From: Skeletonema tropicum
Taxonomy: Eukaryota > Bacillariophyta > Thalassiosirophyceae > Thalassiosirales > Thalassiosiraceae
Assembly (NCBI GenBank): GCA_037178625.1
Contig: CM074146.1
Location: 372,001 to 436,000, forward strand
Direction of reading: 5' to 3'
Length of the DNA: 64,000 nt
Part shown: in pieces, positions 10,941-20,493 of the stretch
Layout of the letters: each line of letters starts with the position of its first letter
Position numbering within the stretch: position 1 is the stretch's first letter
The notes under the pieces: model-generated
The model's database searches: none
Told to the model about the DNA's origin: nothing
Seen by the model: the letters and a program-made list of their open reading frames with translations, nothing else
Position numbers and translations under genes: made by a program

Positions 10941-12455
10941 TTACGCACCGTCGGGGCTAGAAATGACAAGAGTGGACTCATAAAAGACTGGAACAGGTGG
11001 CTTGGACCAAAGAGGAGCAGCAGCAGGAGGTTGTTTTTTCTGTTCTTGCGGTTGTTGCTTTTCTTCCTTTTTCTCTCCATGTGCCTCCTTGAATGCATTG
11101 CCATTTCTCCAATTCTCAAATGACTGTCTATCCTTCCAAATAGTTGTACTAACATACGTTGGCTCTTCTTCTCCCATTGGTTTGATACCATGTCCCTTGG
11201 CCTTGACATCCCTCCGTAACATACTAAAACTCACAAAGCCCTCACACTCCTTCAATTTACTGGTACGATTGGCCCATCGTTGTTCAAACGCCACTGCATT
11301 GGAGGGTGGTACAAAGAATTGATTGCATGCAATGAATGCTTCGGCATCCAACAAGTTCTTCCCATCAGCTTCGACACGGCGCCATCCATTGACAGTTTCC
11401 GGTACTTGTGTCGGAATCGTACTCAGTTGCAACAATCCATCATAAAAGGCAGGCTTGGGTGCTCCCGTAAGGACCATGGCACTACTCACCATGGTAGATA
11501 CAAATGCAAACAATGATGTTCCGCCGTGAGCCTCCTTGAATGCTTCTCCACCACGCCAGGAGTTGAAATGTTTCTTTTCATTCCAGATTGTGAAACTGAC
11601 GTAGTTGCCGAATGGATCGGTGGAGGCTTGTGGATCGATGCCACTGTTGGGTTCGTCGTCGAGAGAGACTCGTCGCATAAGTTGAAAGTATTTGAAGCCT
11701 TCTAGTTCGGCTAATCGGGAGGAGCGGTCGGCTGAATATATATGGTATGTATGTTGTATGTGAAGTGAATTGCAGAACAGAAAACGTTGTGCGTGAAGAG
11801 AAAAGTGAACGTGAGCAAGAGAGTCGATTTTCACAGGTTGAAAGAAAGGGCAATCACTTGAAATAAAGAATATGTAGACTATACTGCTGGATTTGGTCTC
11901 TATCAGCTCGCTCATCTTTCAAAGTGTAATAAATAATGTAATGGCGCTGGTCGATGAATTGCTGTACAACATCAGCTCATCCAATTTGATAACCACACAC
12001 AAGACATCAAGACTTGAGAAAACCGAATGGAGAACTGTTGCCACTCAATCCTCCAATTAGAACAGCAGCAACTGCGGCTGCTGACCACAAGATGATGATG
12101 ATGGCATTACTATTCTTCTTACTTCAATACTGCACTGCTTTTTCACCACCAGACAAACAAACATGACCAGCAGAAAAAAACGGTAATGCACAACATGAAG
12201 TGTTTATATTAAAGACTCACCCCATCGTTTCTCAAATTTGGCAGCACGTCCAGGCCTTACTGTAAAACGATTGGTTGCCACATATCGATCTCTCTTGAGA
12301 AGATCGTTCTTCGGTACAGCAGCAGCTGTTTCTTCTTCATTGGCCACGGCGGAGAATAGTGGTCCAATACTGGTGCGGGTAGAGAGAGTACCGCCTGTTT
12401 GAAAGGCGTTTGTGGTGAAGAGGGCTGCGAGGAGTAGAACGAGTGTTTCCTTCAT
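10941..12455 (-). CDS. Tandem ABM-domain (IsdG-like) protein with plastid-type leader
   Basis: Exon 1 is 12455-12221 and exon 2 is 11731-10941. The intron (12220-11732, 489 nt) starts GTGAGT and ends TATTCAG. The joined CDS is 1026 nt, 341 residues. The ATG at 12455 starts KETLVLLLAALFTTNAF, a signal peptide followed by F as in diatom plastid presequences; an upstream ATG at 12485 adds MYQTTTTTTT. Two antibiotic-biosynthesis-monooxygenase folds follow. The first runs from ATNRFTVRPGRAAKFEKRW across the splice to YVSFTIWNEKKHFNSWRGGEAFKEAHGG. The second runs from IACNQFFVPPSNAVAFEQRW to YVSTTIWKDRQSFENWRNGNAFKEAHGEK. IsdG-type members degrade heme, and an algal IsdG-like plastid enzyme (LFO1 of Chlamydomonas) is known; heme as substrate here is an inference. 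Confidence 0.8.
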
Positions 12456-12798
12456 CGTTGTTGTTGTTGTTGTTGTTTGGTACAATTGGCAGCACTAAGT
12501 ACTTCTATCTTTGCCCTGTATTGTAGTGGAAGTGTAGCCAGCTCATCAGATTGGAGATGCGGCGGCGCCAGCTTGCAGCTTGGTTTTTGGCTTCTGTGAT
12601 TATTGCGGAAATATCCAATGTTGAACCCTTCGTCACCCCCACCAATCGACGCCCTCAAAACTTTACCCCTATTGAGCATTAGGTAATAAATAGTTGATAA
12701 TTCACCCCCTAAAATAGAGGCTAACAAAATTTATTTCCCGGGTGTATATTCAAGGGATTCAATTGTGGCCGCGTCGCGTGTCCAACGAGCCAGAACGC
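12456..12798. other. intergenic
   Basis: Upstream region of the ABM gene, up to the left end of a MITE. Nothing recognised. Confidence 0.4.
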
Positions 12799-13295
12799 TA
12801 CTGGCGGGAAAAAAGTGGCACCAGTGCCAATCTCAAATCTCACACAAAACACTAACAAAATGAACAAAGTCATAAATATGTCCATCATACTCGACAAAAA
12901 TACATAGAACAGCCTCAAGATACCATACCAATCAATATATATACATTATCTGCTTCAGAAGAAACTATAGTTCATCCATATAGAGCAACTATCTACAATT
13001 TTGGCACAGATAACTGCTATTTTGATCTAGGATGACGCATGCCTACGGCATCTTTGCATGCGTGTGCTGCTGCTGCTATGCGAATATACTACATATAACG
13101 TTGACCAGTGGTTCTATCGAAAGCTATTAGTCTCTTCTATCATATTATGGACGGAGATGGGGTCGGGAGGGCGATATTGACGCGCAGAACCACCATAGTA
13201 GGGGTTTAAAATCGATGGTTGTGTTTTGTTAGTGTTTTGTGTGAGATTCTAGTTGGTGCCACTTTTTTCCCGGTGAAACTTTTTTCCCGCCAGTA
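12799..13295. mobile_element. MITE, 497 bp, with 6-bp target duplication
   Basis: The left end starts TACTGGCGGGAAAAAAGT and the right end is its reverse complement (ends CCCGCCAGTA at 13295). The inverted match continues inward for about 60-75 bp (shared GGCACCA, then TCTCACACAAAACACTAAC), with a 17-nt insertion in the right arm that re-duplicates GGGAAAAAAGT. Both flanks carry GAACGC (12793-12798 and 13296-13301), a clean 6-bp target-site duplication. No transposase frame is inside, so the element is non-autonomous. Confidence 0.8.
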
Positions 13296-13383
13296 GAACG
13301 CAGAAGATAGAGCAAATACCACAAAGGGCATCGGAGCATGAAATACCGTGCACAAATATCTCGCTGTTGCTGTTCCATCATCA

Positions 13384-14250
13384 TGGCAGCCGAGGGCGGC
13401 AATAATGATATCGGTTAGGGTCGTCTATCTACAGTGGAGGAGGACAAGACGAGTTGGAATTCGATATCGATCCTTTTTTTACTCATGTCACCGTCCATCA
13501 AGACGTCACAGTTGTCGTTGAACAAACTTTCTCGGGGTCTAATTTATTACTTGAATTCATTTGTCATGATAAAGTCGAAGAGATTGAAGAGTACGCATTC
13601 GTACAGTGTTCCTCCTTGCGACGAGTGATCATGCCGGGCGTTAAAATTCTAGGGTTCGGTGCATTCGAAGATTGTCAAGCCCTGAGGGATATCGAATGCG
13701 GCAAGCTGAAGATGGGGCATTCTATCACTGCTTATCTTTGAAGAGTATAAATCTGCCATCCGCAGAAATCGTTGAGTTGTGGGCATTCGGTGAAGTGTGA
13801 AGATCTGACGGACGTCATATTCGGTAGCAAGTTGGAAAGAATTGACAGGGCGGCATTCGTTCTCTGCGTCTCGCTTGAGGGATCACCATTCCTTTGAAAG
13901 ATGGCTTTCCAGGCGTGCCACTCTATGCAGCGCATTGATCTTGTTGAGGGAACAATACATGAAACTATCGTTAACAATTGGAGGACTGGAGAAATGATAT
14001 GACCGAAGAAGATGCTGGTCAAACAATATGGAATGGGGATGTGGGCGAAAAGGCACAGGCGACACGAACGTGGATGAGATCAGTTCTCCACAAAATAATT
14101 CACTATCAAGCAGAGCATCAACACTTATTGGACGAGGAGGTTACCACTATGCTCCGGCCTTTTTTGCCTCACGATATTGCTACAAATCATGTGCTACCTT
14201 TTCTCGAGCTTCCCGAGCACGCATTTGAAGTGGTGGAGATCGAAGATTGA
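13384..14250 (+). pseudogene. BspA-type leucine-rich repeat protein, frameshifted
   Basis: Coding pieces in different frames together follow a typical diatom BspA-like LRR_5 protein. MAAEGG at 13384 stops after 11 codons. Then FFTHVTVHQDVTVVVEQTF and the LRR pieces VEEIEEYAFVQCSSLRRV and LGFGAFEDCQALRDIECGKL follow (to 13741), then INLPSAEIVELWAFGE, EDLTDVIFGSKLERID and ITIPLK in shifting frames. The terminal piece 13978-14250 has WRNDMTEE, WMRSVLHKIIHYQAEHQHLL, LRPFLPHDIATNHVLPFLELPEHAFEV, the hallmark C-terminus of these diatom proteins. At least three frame changes, around 13430, 13795 and 13890. Such proteins are thought to mediate protein-protein contacts. No sign of introns that would repair the breaks. 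Confidence 0.75.
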
Positions 14251-15838
14251 TGGAGAAAATAGAAGCGATTATGATGAAGAGGTATGGATGGAAATGATGA
14301 ATAGGAGCGGGAATGAGTATGGATGAGAAAGGCAACTTTCTCTCTTCCAAGTCAAAGCACGTCAACGACAACTTTACCACCGAAGATCAGGAATAGCATA
14401 TGGAAGTGGTGAGACGCCAAAAAAGAAAATAAGCTAAGTATTTAGAGAAGTGATTTAGATGAGTAGCTTTTCAGCTTGTTTACACGAACTCTTCGAAGTG
14501 CAAATGTGCTTTTGCTATAATATCGCCGCCTAGTAATGGGCCACTAGAGGAACTCATGCGCATATTCACAACGAGAGATATGATCAGAGGTATGTAAATT
14601 CACTTCTTTACTTTTTCCGAACAAACATTTCTCTTGTAGCTTCTTATTGAGTGTGATTTGTAACATAAAGCTTCGAAAACATAGAAGATCAAAGCTTCAA
14701 GTTCAAAAGTGAACTCTCCTTTGTGGTATAATTGAGATGCAACATGAGCGGCGAGCCTTCCGAAGTCAAAAGAGCTCAAGCTTGCAGAGAGGGAGCTTGT
14801 GAGCTGGAGCTTGTTATTTTATATGATGCTACGAGTAACGATACAACATAAGTCCATAACATACAACTTGACTGTTACAGATAAACCGTCCATCTCCATC
14901 ATCGGAGATGCAATTCCAAAGGAAGGAACTTTATCAAGCATAAATTCTTGAGGAGTGCCTACGACGATAATCCACTGTCATCCAATGCGCTCTTCCCCTG
15001 TGATAGTGTCGTGGCTGTCAAGACAACCCAACCCTAATCCGATTGTTTATTGAGACTCAACGATAGATAGCGATACCATCGGAATCGGCCGAGGTGTTAC
15101 AAACTCGGTTTGGAACCGGTCAGGACCCGAGTTCATGGATAAAGACGAGCAGCTCGTCACCATAGGCATGGGAAGCTCATCGCTTGGTGGGAAGCTGTGT
15201 GTGGGCGGAAAAGATAAAAAACAGAGTCAGAGAGAGATTGGCCGATGAGCAATGTAAATCAAAATAACGCTGTGAACTCAACTCACCAGAATCCCCCAAT
15301 AGCGATGACTCGGCTGGGGTCGCTCTTTTGCTGGACGGGGCGGCCTCATCTCGCTTTGTTTTTGCTCAAAGCGGAGAATGGAGTGGCCGATACCTATGCT
15401 TTTGATGAAGATCTTATCTTCGTTTTATGAAAGATTGAGAGTGAGTGAGTGAGTGAGTGAGTGAGTGATAAAAGATCTTTCGTCTTTGCTGGGTGCACGG
15501 CTCCTCTTTTTTGATGTACGTGGTCGCTCGGTTTGCGAATCTTCGGACAGCTGACAGCTGACATTTTGACGTGTCTGTCAACTCCAACTGTCTCATGCGA
15601 CAAGGGGATCTTTTCTCTTCTCTTGCTCTGTCTTCTCTTTTTCTTCTTTGACTTTCCTCGTACTATTCATCACTTTTTGTGTCTTGGCTTGCTTATCGCA
15701 GCGCACAAAGCAATTACCTAAAGCCCCACACAAAGCGACGGCGTCGACAACAACAACCAACTCTCCCAATCAATCCAACCGATAAATAATTCGAGCACAC
15801 TCCTAATTCCCTCCTATCCATTCTACTCGACCCCAATC
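14251..15838. other. intergenic with short repeats
   Basis: No gene recognised. It holds a 32-nt exact repeat at 14780-14811 (also at 34082-34113) and a GTGA/GAGT microsatellite near 15437-15468. 15720-15838 is the presumed leader of the Fanzor gene. Confidence 0.45.
14780..14811 (+). repeat. 32-nt exact repeat, copy 1
   Basis: Starts GCTTGCAGAGAGGGAGC and ends GAGCTGGAGCT. An identical copy lies at 34082-34113 in the same orientation. The surrounding bases differ. Confidence 0.7.
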
Positions 15839-16314
15839 ATGCCTCCAAGAAGAAAGCGATTTCGCCAAAAATTCACCCAGGGAGGAAAGAAATCAAATAA
15901 GACTTCCGTTGTCGTATCGCGAAAAGTTCCAACGAGTATGATATTGAAAGGCAGTCAACGAAATCAAGATGCAATAACACATCAAATGGCTGCTGATAGT
16001 CACTATTGCACCATGACATCCCAATATGCAAGCCTCTCTCTTCACACACTATTATGCTTTTTCCGGGACAATATCAATATTCGCCAGCAACACAGAGATG
16101 ACGTCATCGACGAAGGTGATAATCTCCCAAATATGACTGATCAAACAATATGGGAGCACCTCGTCAAAAGAGATCTCTCAAGATGTCGAAATATATCCAT
16201 CCCATGATTCAACGTGTAAAGAGGTATATGGTTGAGAACTTCTTACATCATTTTCGTATTGAAGATGGAGAGAGCTCCAATAGCTCCGGACAAGATTAAT
16301 ACACCGCTAGACGT
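15839..16314 (+). CDS. Probable 5' coding part of the Fanzor gene (frame unresolved)
   Basis: From the ATG at 15839 a basic N-terminus (PPRRKRFRQKFTQGGKKSNK, a likely nuclear-localisation stretch) leads into a structured segment ending IWEHLVKRDLS. That frame stops at 16205-16207. A second frame continues the helix in register (KMSKYIHPMIQRVKRYMVENF), as if one base were missing near 16180. The second frame hits TAA at 16297-16299, but a plausible 87-nt intron (16224-16310, GTATATGG to GATTAATACACCGCTAG) removes that stop and joins R to RMMTNYLNF in the frame of the downstream core. So the gene may be intact except for one frameshift or a misread intron. Confidence 0.55.
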
Positions 16315-18762
16315 ATGATGACTAACTATCTGAATTTTATGAACAATATCCCAACCTACATCAAATGGGTCTGCACCGACTTTATCAAAATGAATTACTC
16401 AAACATCACAGGGAAACTCCTGAAAAGTATCGCCGAAGTGATGTCATTCGAGGTCCTCAATATTCCGCACAGACGTCAATTCGATATATTGGCAGATGCT
16501 GATGGGGATGCAAGGCTGCTCATTGATGAGATGAGAGAGGTGTTAGGACTTGAAGATGGCGTTACCACACCACGGATTGATGAAAAATGGATCGAAAATG
16601 ATTTGAAAGATGGTACTAACAATGCCGTCAAACTTCTATTCTTTCTTTCCGAGAGACAGATAGTTCGATCATCTCAAACTCATCAGTGTAGGAGAATCCC
16701 GATCTGTCCCATTTCAAGTAAGCGAGCACAATATCCAACATACGCTACTTTAGAAGCGACATTTTTGCTTCAAAAGGTTGGCTTGTGGCCAGCACGACAT
16801 CGTGGTAAGAAAGATCGGAATAACAAAGACATCGTTCATCGAATCCTTTCCCAACATATTGATATCCGGACGTTTGACAAATCCAATGAGAAAATCACTC
16901 AAACATACCGAAGCTTCAAGGGAAATGGAATTCAAATTATTGTGATCCTCGACAAGACGAAGAAGTCAACTCCAATTCCTGTTCGTGATGAAGTGGGGGA
17001 TCCTGAAAACACTATCACATATGAATTCAAGGATAACAGCAAAGATAACAGCAGCAGCGAGACAGTGTTTGGCCGTGGCTCCCAAGAAGAATTGCGTCTT
17101 CGATGTCTTAATGGCAACATCTACACAGGAAGTGAATTAGTGGAATCGCAGAACATTGACATCTTCGCATTTGATCCCGGCGTTATTCAAAACACGATCG
17201 TGAGATTACAGCCAAATCAAGATGGCACAGTGGAAGTAACCGAGACACATATTCTGACCACCAGAAAGATTTACGAAGAAAGCATGGCCAGGAAGAGTAC
17301 ACGAACTGGCGGGCGGGTGTTCAAGAGTCATCTTCAGATCTATGAAGATGATCTATCTCGGCGAGGGTCCTTGAAGAGTCCTTTTATTCAAGACAATTCA
17401 AATTGTCTCCAAATCATGAGACAATCTACATGGCTGAGATGTCTTCTACGATCGCTGATCCCCTCTTCAGTCGCTACCGATTTGATTGAAGAATTTTTGG
17501 GCGACACACGCCTTGACCTTCACATTCATGTTGATATGGAAACAAGCGAGGATCGCAAGAACCTTCATCTTACTACCTTCCTCCTACGACGTCAAATACT
17601 CGACAGATTTTTTTCCTTCTTTAAGAAGACACCGAAGCAAGCATTAGTGATAATTGAATCGGGTAAATTCTCACCGACTGCTGGTGGTAACGAAGCCGTG
17701 CCAATGAATGACATCATGCACGCGATCGTAGTGGCTACATGCGGCAATGTTGCCTTTGCTCCTTGCTGGCGCACTTCATCCTATTGTCCAGCCTGTGGCA
17801 AAGCTGTATTCTCAGTAACGAAAGGTACAAAGGTCCAAAGAGGTCTCAAATACTGTAAACACTGTAAGAGGCTTTTCGATAGAGATGTTCTTGGGGCCAC
17901 AAATGCTGGGATATGTGCTATCTTCTATCCAGATAGATTCGATCGGAGCTCAACAATAGGCCAGGAGGAATTGCCCACGGAATCGCTCATCGTCCCCTGT
18001 CAGCTACCTACTTGTGAGAGAACAAGAGAAGCGCAGTTCCAACAAGTGCGAGCAATGATTTCAATCTTACAGACAGAAGAGGGGAGATCCAAATTTTTTG
18101 AAATCACAGATCATTCCATTATCTACAAATGGCTGAGTGGAAGAATGAACTTTCCGTGTTGGTTGAATAATCTCTTTCGAGTGTTTATTTACCTCAAGGA
18201 TGTAACTCTCATCGATCACTGGCTGTCCAAAGCAAGTAAACATAGCTTCTTGGAATTAAAGACGCTCGAAGAGAATTTCTTCCGTGGATACCCCCCTTTC
18301 TTTGGAGTGCAAAATTCGACTAGTCGAAGCAATGAAGTATATACTGCATTGATTTCCCATCTCATCAATTTGATCAACCTCAAAAGTCATCTACAATCAA
18401 GAGGCAATGAGACTCCAGATGATGAAAATTATTTTACCCCTGATGAACAATTGAATGTTCTGTTTCGCTTCCGCAAAAATACACTTGACCTACGACGTCA
18501 AGAACCTTCTCTGTCTAAGTGGCAAAATGTGGTAATTTCAAGCACAAAGCGATCTGTCGCTGGGTATGAAAAGGTCATAAAGAGTATTGAGAAGGTATCT
18601 TCGCCAAACAAACTGTCCGAGAATGCTGTGCAAAGACAAACAGACCCTATGGATATGCCTATGTACGAGCCAATGGTTGAGGTTGAGTCTTTGGATGAGT
18701 CTATGCATAGCCAGCCAGCCGTCATCATTGGCTACAATTCCAGAGGATACAGAAGCGCCTGA
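16315..18762 (+). CDS. Fanzor: eukaryotic TnpB-like RuvC endonuclease
   Basis: 815-codon uninterrupted frame (first Met; true translation probably begins upstream). The C-terminal half is a complete RuvC/zinc-finger module of the TnpB/Fanzor/Cas12 kind. RuvC-I is FAFDPGVIQN (D287). RuvC-II is VIIESGKFSP (E448). Then SSYCPACGK (C491, C494), YCKHCKRLFDRDVLGATNAG (C514, C517 and RuvC-III D524; N530 matches the N of DRD-x-NAA-x-N). Spacing and order match TnpB. Residues before 287 would form the REC/WED-like part and are not recognisable. TnpB and Fanzor proteins are RNA-guided DNA nucleases encoded in transposons; their guide RNA usually overlaps or follows the gene's 3' end. Here the 3' end runs into a minisatellite. 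No terminal inverted repeats were found around it. Catalytic residues are intact; expression and activity are untested. Confidence 0.85.
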   Translation: MMTNYLNFMNNIPTYIKWVCTDFIKMNYSNITGKLLKSIAEVMSFEVLNIPHRRQFDILADADGDARLLIDEMREVLGLEDGVTTPRIDEKWIENDLKDGTNNAVKLLFFLSERQIVRSSQTHQCRRIPICPISSKRAQYPTYATLEATFLLQKVGLWPARHRGKKDRNNKDIVHRILSQHIDIRTFDKSNEKITQTYRSFKGNGIQIIVILDKTKKSTPIPVRDEVGDPENTITYEFKDNSKDNSSSETVFGRGSQEELRLRCLNGNIYTGSELVESQNIDIFAFDPGVIQNTIVRLQPNQDGTVEVTETHILTTRKIYEESMARKSTRTGGRVFKSHLQIYEDDLSRRGSLKSPFIQDNSNCLQIMRQSTWLRCLLRSLIPSSVATDLIEEFLGDTRLDLHIHVDMETSEDRKNLHLTTFLLRRQILDRFFSFFKKTPKQALVIIESGKFSPTAGGNEAVPMNDIMHAIVVATCGNVAFAPCWRTSSYCPACGKAVFSVTKGTKVQRGLKYCKHCKRLFDRDVLGATNAGICAIFYPDRFDRSSTIGQEELPTESLIVPCQLPTCERTREAQFQQVRAMISILQTEEGRSKFFEITDHSIIYKWLSGRMNFPCWLNNLFRVFIYLKDVTLIDHWLSKASKHSFLELKTLEENFFRGYPPFFGVQNSTSRSNEVYTALISHLINLINLKSHLQSRGNETPDDENYFTPDEQLNVLFRFRKNTLDLRRQEPSLSKWQNVVISSTKRSVAGYEKVIKSIEKVSSPNKLSENAVQRQTDPMDMPMYEPMVEVESLDESMHSQPAVIIGYNSRGYRSA

Positions 18763-19231
18763 AGTTGAACTCCCTCCTGCGGTTACCAGCGTTACCAGCC
18801 GCGTCAACAATGAGCGACCCATTCGCAACATCCATATCAGCCAGCCGTCATCATTGGCTACAATTTCCAGAGGATACAGAAGCGCCTGAAGTTGAACTCC
18901 CTCCTGCGGTTACCAGCGTTACCAGCCGCGTCAACAATGAGCGACCCATTCGCAACATCCATATCAGCCAGCCGTCATCATTGGCTACAATTCCAGAGGA
19001 TACAGAAGCGCCTGAAGTTGAACTCCCTCCTGCGCTGGTTACCAGCGTTACCAGCCGCGTCAACGATGAGCGACCCATTCGCAACATCCATATCAGCCAG
19101 CCGTCATCATTGGCTACAATTCCAGAGGATACAGAAGCGCCTGAAGTTGAACTCCCTCCTGCGGTACCAGCGTTACCAGCCTCGTCGAACGATGATGTTA
19201 TCAACAATGAGCGACCCATTCGCAACATCAC
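18711..19231 (+). repeat. minisatellite, four units of 126-129 bp, at the Fanzor 3' end
   Basis: The sequence GTCATCATTGGCTACAATT recurs at 18721, 18847, 18974 and 19103 (spacings 126, 127 and 129), with near-identical units, and a fifth partial copy starts at 19322. Each unit can encode about 42 residues containing SSLATIPEDTEAPEVELPPA and TSVTSRVNNERPIRNIH. The Fanzor frame enters the first unit out of register by one base and stops at 18760-18762. A one-base insertion (TTT for TT) in unit 2 shifts the frame again. Confidence 0.85.
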
Positions 19232-19481
19232 GACGCAACACTATTATGTTGTGGGTCCTGGGGGCTCTATTGTGCTCATGACCCGCGACAGTATTCTAGA
19301 ATCAACAACATCCAATAGAACGTCATCATTGGCTACAATTCCAGAGGATGAAGCACTTAGTGATCTTGAAATGGAAGTACCTCCGACGGCTACCAGTACC
19401 AGCCTCGTCATCGCGCCACGATCCTGCAAGTATTATGGTGCAGCTTGGTTAGATAATCAATATTTTCACTTCTTCCATTGA
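18765..19481 (+). CDS. Repeat-encoded Pro/Glu-rich polypeptide, possible lost Fanzor C-terminus
   Basis: 238-codon frame covering the minisatellite and 250 bp beyond. After the frame correction in unit 2 it encodes copies of the 42-43 residue acidic repeat, then a unique tail (YYVVGPGGSIVLMTRDS, VPPTATSTS, ending NQYFHFFH). The Fanzor frame just upstream reads DESMHSQPA, the same as the H-x-SQP that opens each repeat, so this region was probably its C-terminal extension before two single-base changes. It is not likely to be an independent gene. Confidence 0.4.
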   Translation: MNSLLRLPALPAASTMSDPFATSISASRHHWLQFPEDTEAPEVELPPAVTSVTSRVNNERPIRNIHISQPSSLATIPEDTEAPEVELPPALVTSVTSRVNDERPIRNIHISQPSSLATIPEDTEAPEVELPPAVPALPASSNDDVINNERPIRNITTQHYYVVGPGGSIVLMTRDSILESTTSNRTSSLATIPEDEALSDLEMEVPPTATSTSLVIAPRSCKYYGAAWLDNQYFHFFH

Positions 19482-19563
19482 TCGATTCTTGTTTGAGTTA
19501 AGGTTGTCCATGTCGATGTCGGTGCAATTTCCACCAGAGTATTCGTCTAACAGCCGATTGAAT

Positions 19564-20493
19564 TCAGAGTGATGCGATCCTTATCTCTCCAGTATCAGAC
19601 TGAAACTGTTCTTGTTCATGCATGTGATCGATCATCTCTTTCATCTTTGTCGACTCTAAATGTAAAACTCTTACTTTACTATTGTTACCATTGACATCAT
19701 CCATATCAGAATAAACTATTGCGTACTTATTATCTGGTGTAATTGTTTCAGGGGAAACGGGTACAGTGGTTGTTCCATTACTGCAAAACACTTGCGTCAC
19801 TTCCTTTGGTTTGACGCTTGGGTCGGTATCATGCACAACGGAGGGTGGATGACTGTTCGTGTAAGGAGGTACTTTGATAAGTACCTTGTCTGATTCTTGT
19901 CGAGCACTAACTTGAGAATGATTTATACGGTGAGGACCATAGATGGAGCATTCCAACTTGCCATCAGAAGGACACTTGCTGTCTTCAGTAATCAAATTGT
20001 AGGTATCTGCAGGAGAAAGTGCACTATTCATCGTCGGGGCAAGAACTGGTCTGATAGGTAGAAGAGTAGTGATCAATATAGAGAAGATCTTCATTTAGTA
20101 TTACTTTTCCATCCTTAGATATATCTGCTTTTGCTATGATCATATTCGTTGGGTAGAGAGAAAAGGCAACACCAAGGATCCAAGAATCATTCTCTAAACT
20201 GAAAGCAATAAGCGGAAAGTATTCTCTTCCATTGCTAATCACAATTCCGTCGCTGTGCTTTCTCTTTTGATGCTGATTATGACTTGGTCTGCTGGCTTGT
20301 GAGTGGTAGATAAACAGACTATCGTTGCGTCTCTCCTTGAAAATGAATACCTAAGATTGGAGCAGTCAATGAAAGAGATTGTTCCTTCGTAGTCATTGTA
20401 TGTTGTGCCCCTGGATTTTAGTATTTTCTTTTGCAAAGCCCCAACGCCGATCCCAACCTTTCCCTCCAAGCAAAAAATATGCGCAGCTTCCAT
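19564..20493 (-). pseudogene. Unidentified gene in three overlapping frames
   Basis: Three minus-strand pieces of protein-like quality follow one another: 20493-20239 (MEAAHIFCLEGKVGIGVGA, then YEGTISFIDCSNLRYSFSRRDATIVCL), 20242-20024 (ISNGREYFPLIAFSLENDSW, AKADISKDGKVILNEDLL) and 20094-19564. The last begins with a good signal peptide (MKIFSILITTLLPIRPVLA) and continues with CPSDGKLECSIYGPHRINHS and YAIVYSDMDDVNGNNSKVRVLHLE. They may be one decayed gene, or a small secreted protein (176 residues, the last piece) beside a decayed one. No family recognised. Confidence 0.35.

Noticed and set aside
18711..19231. CRISPR-like array
   Set aside because: Units are about 127 bp, nearly identical along their whole length and protein-coding in character. 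There are no short repeats with unique spacers.
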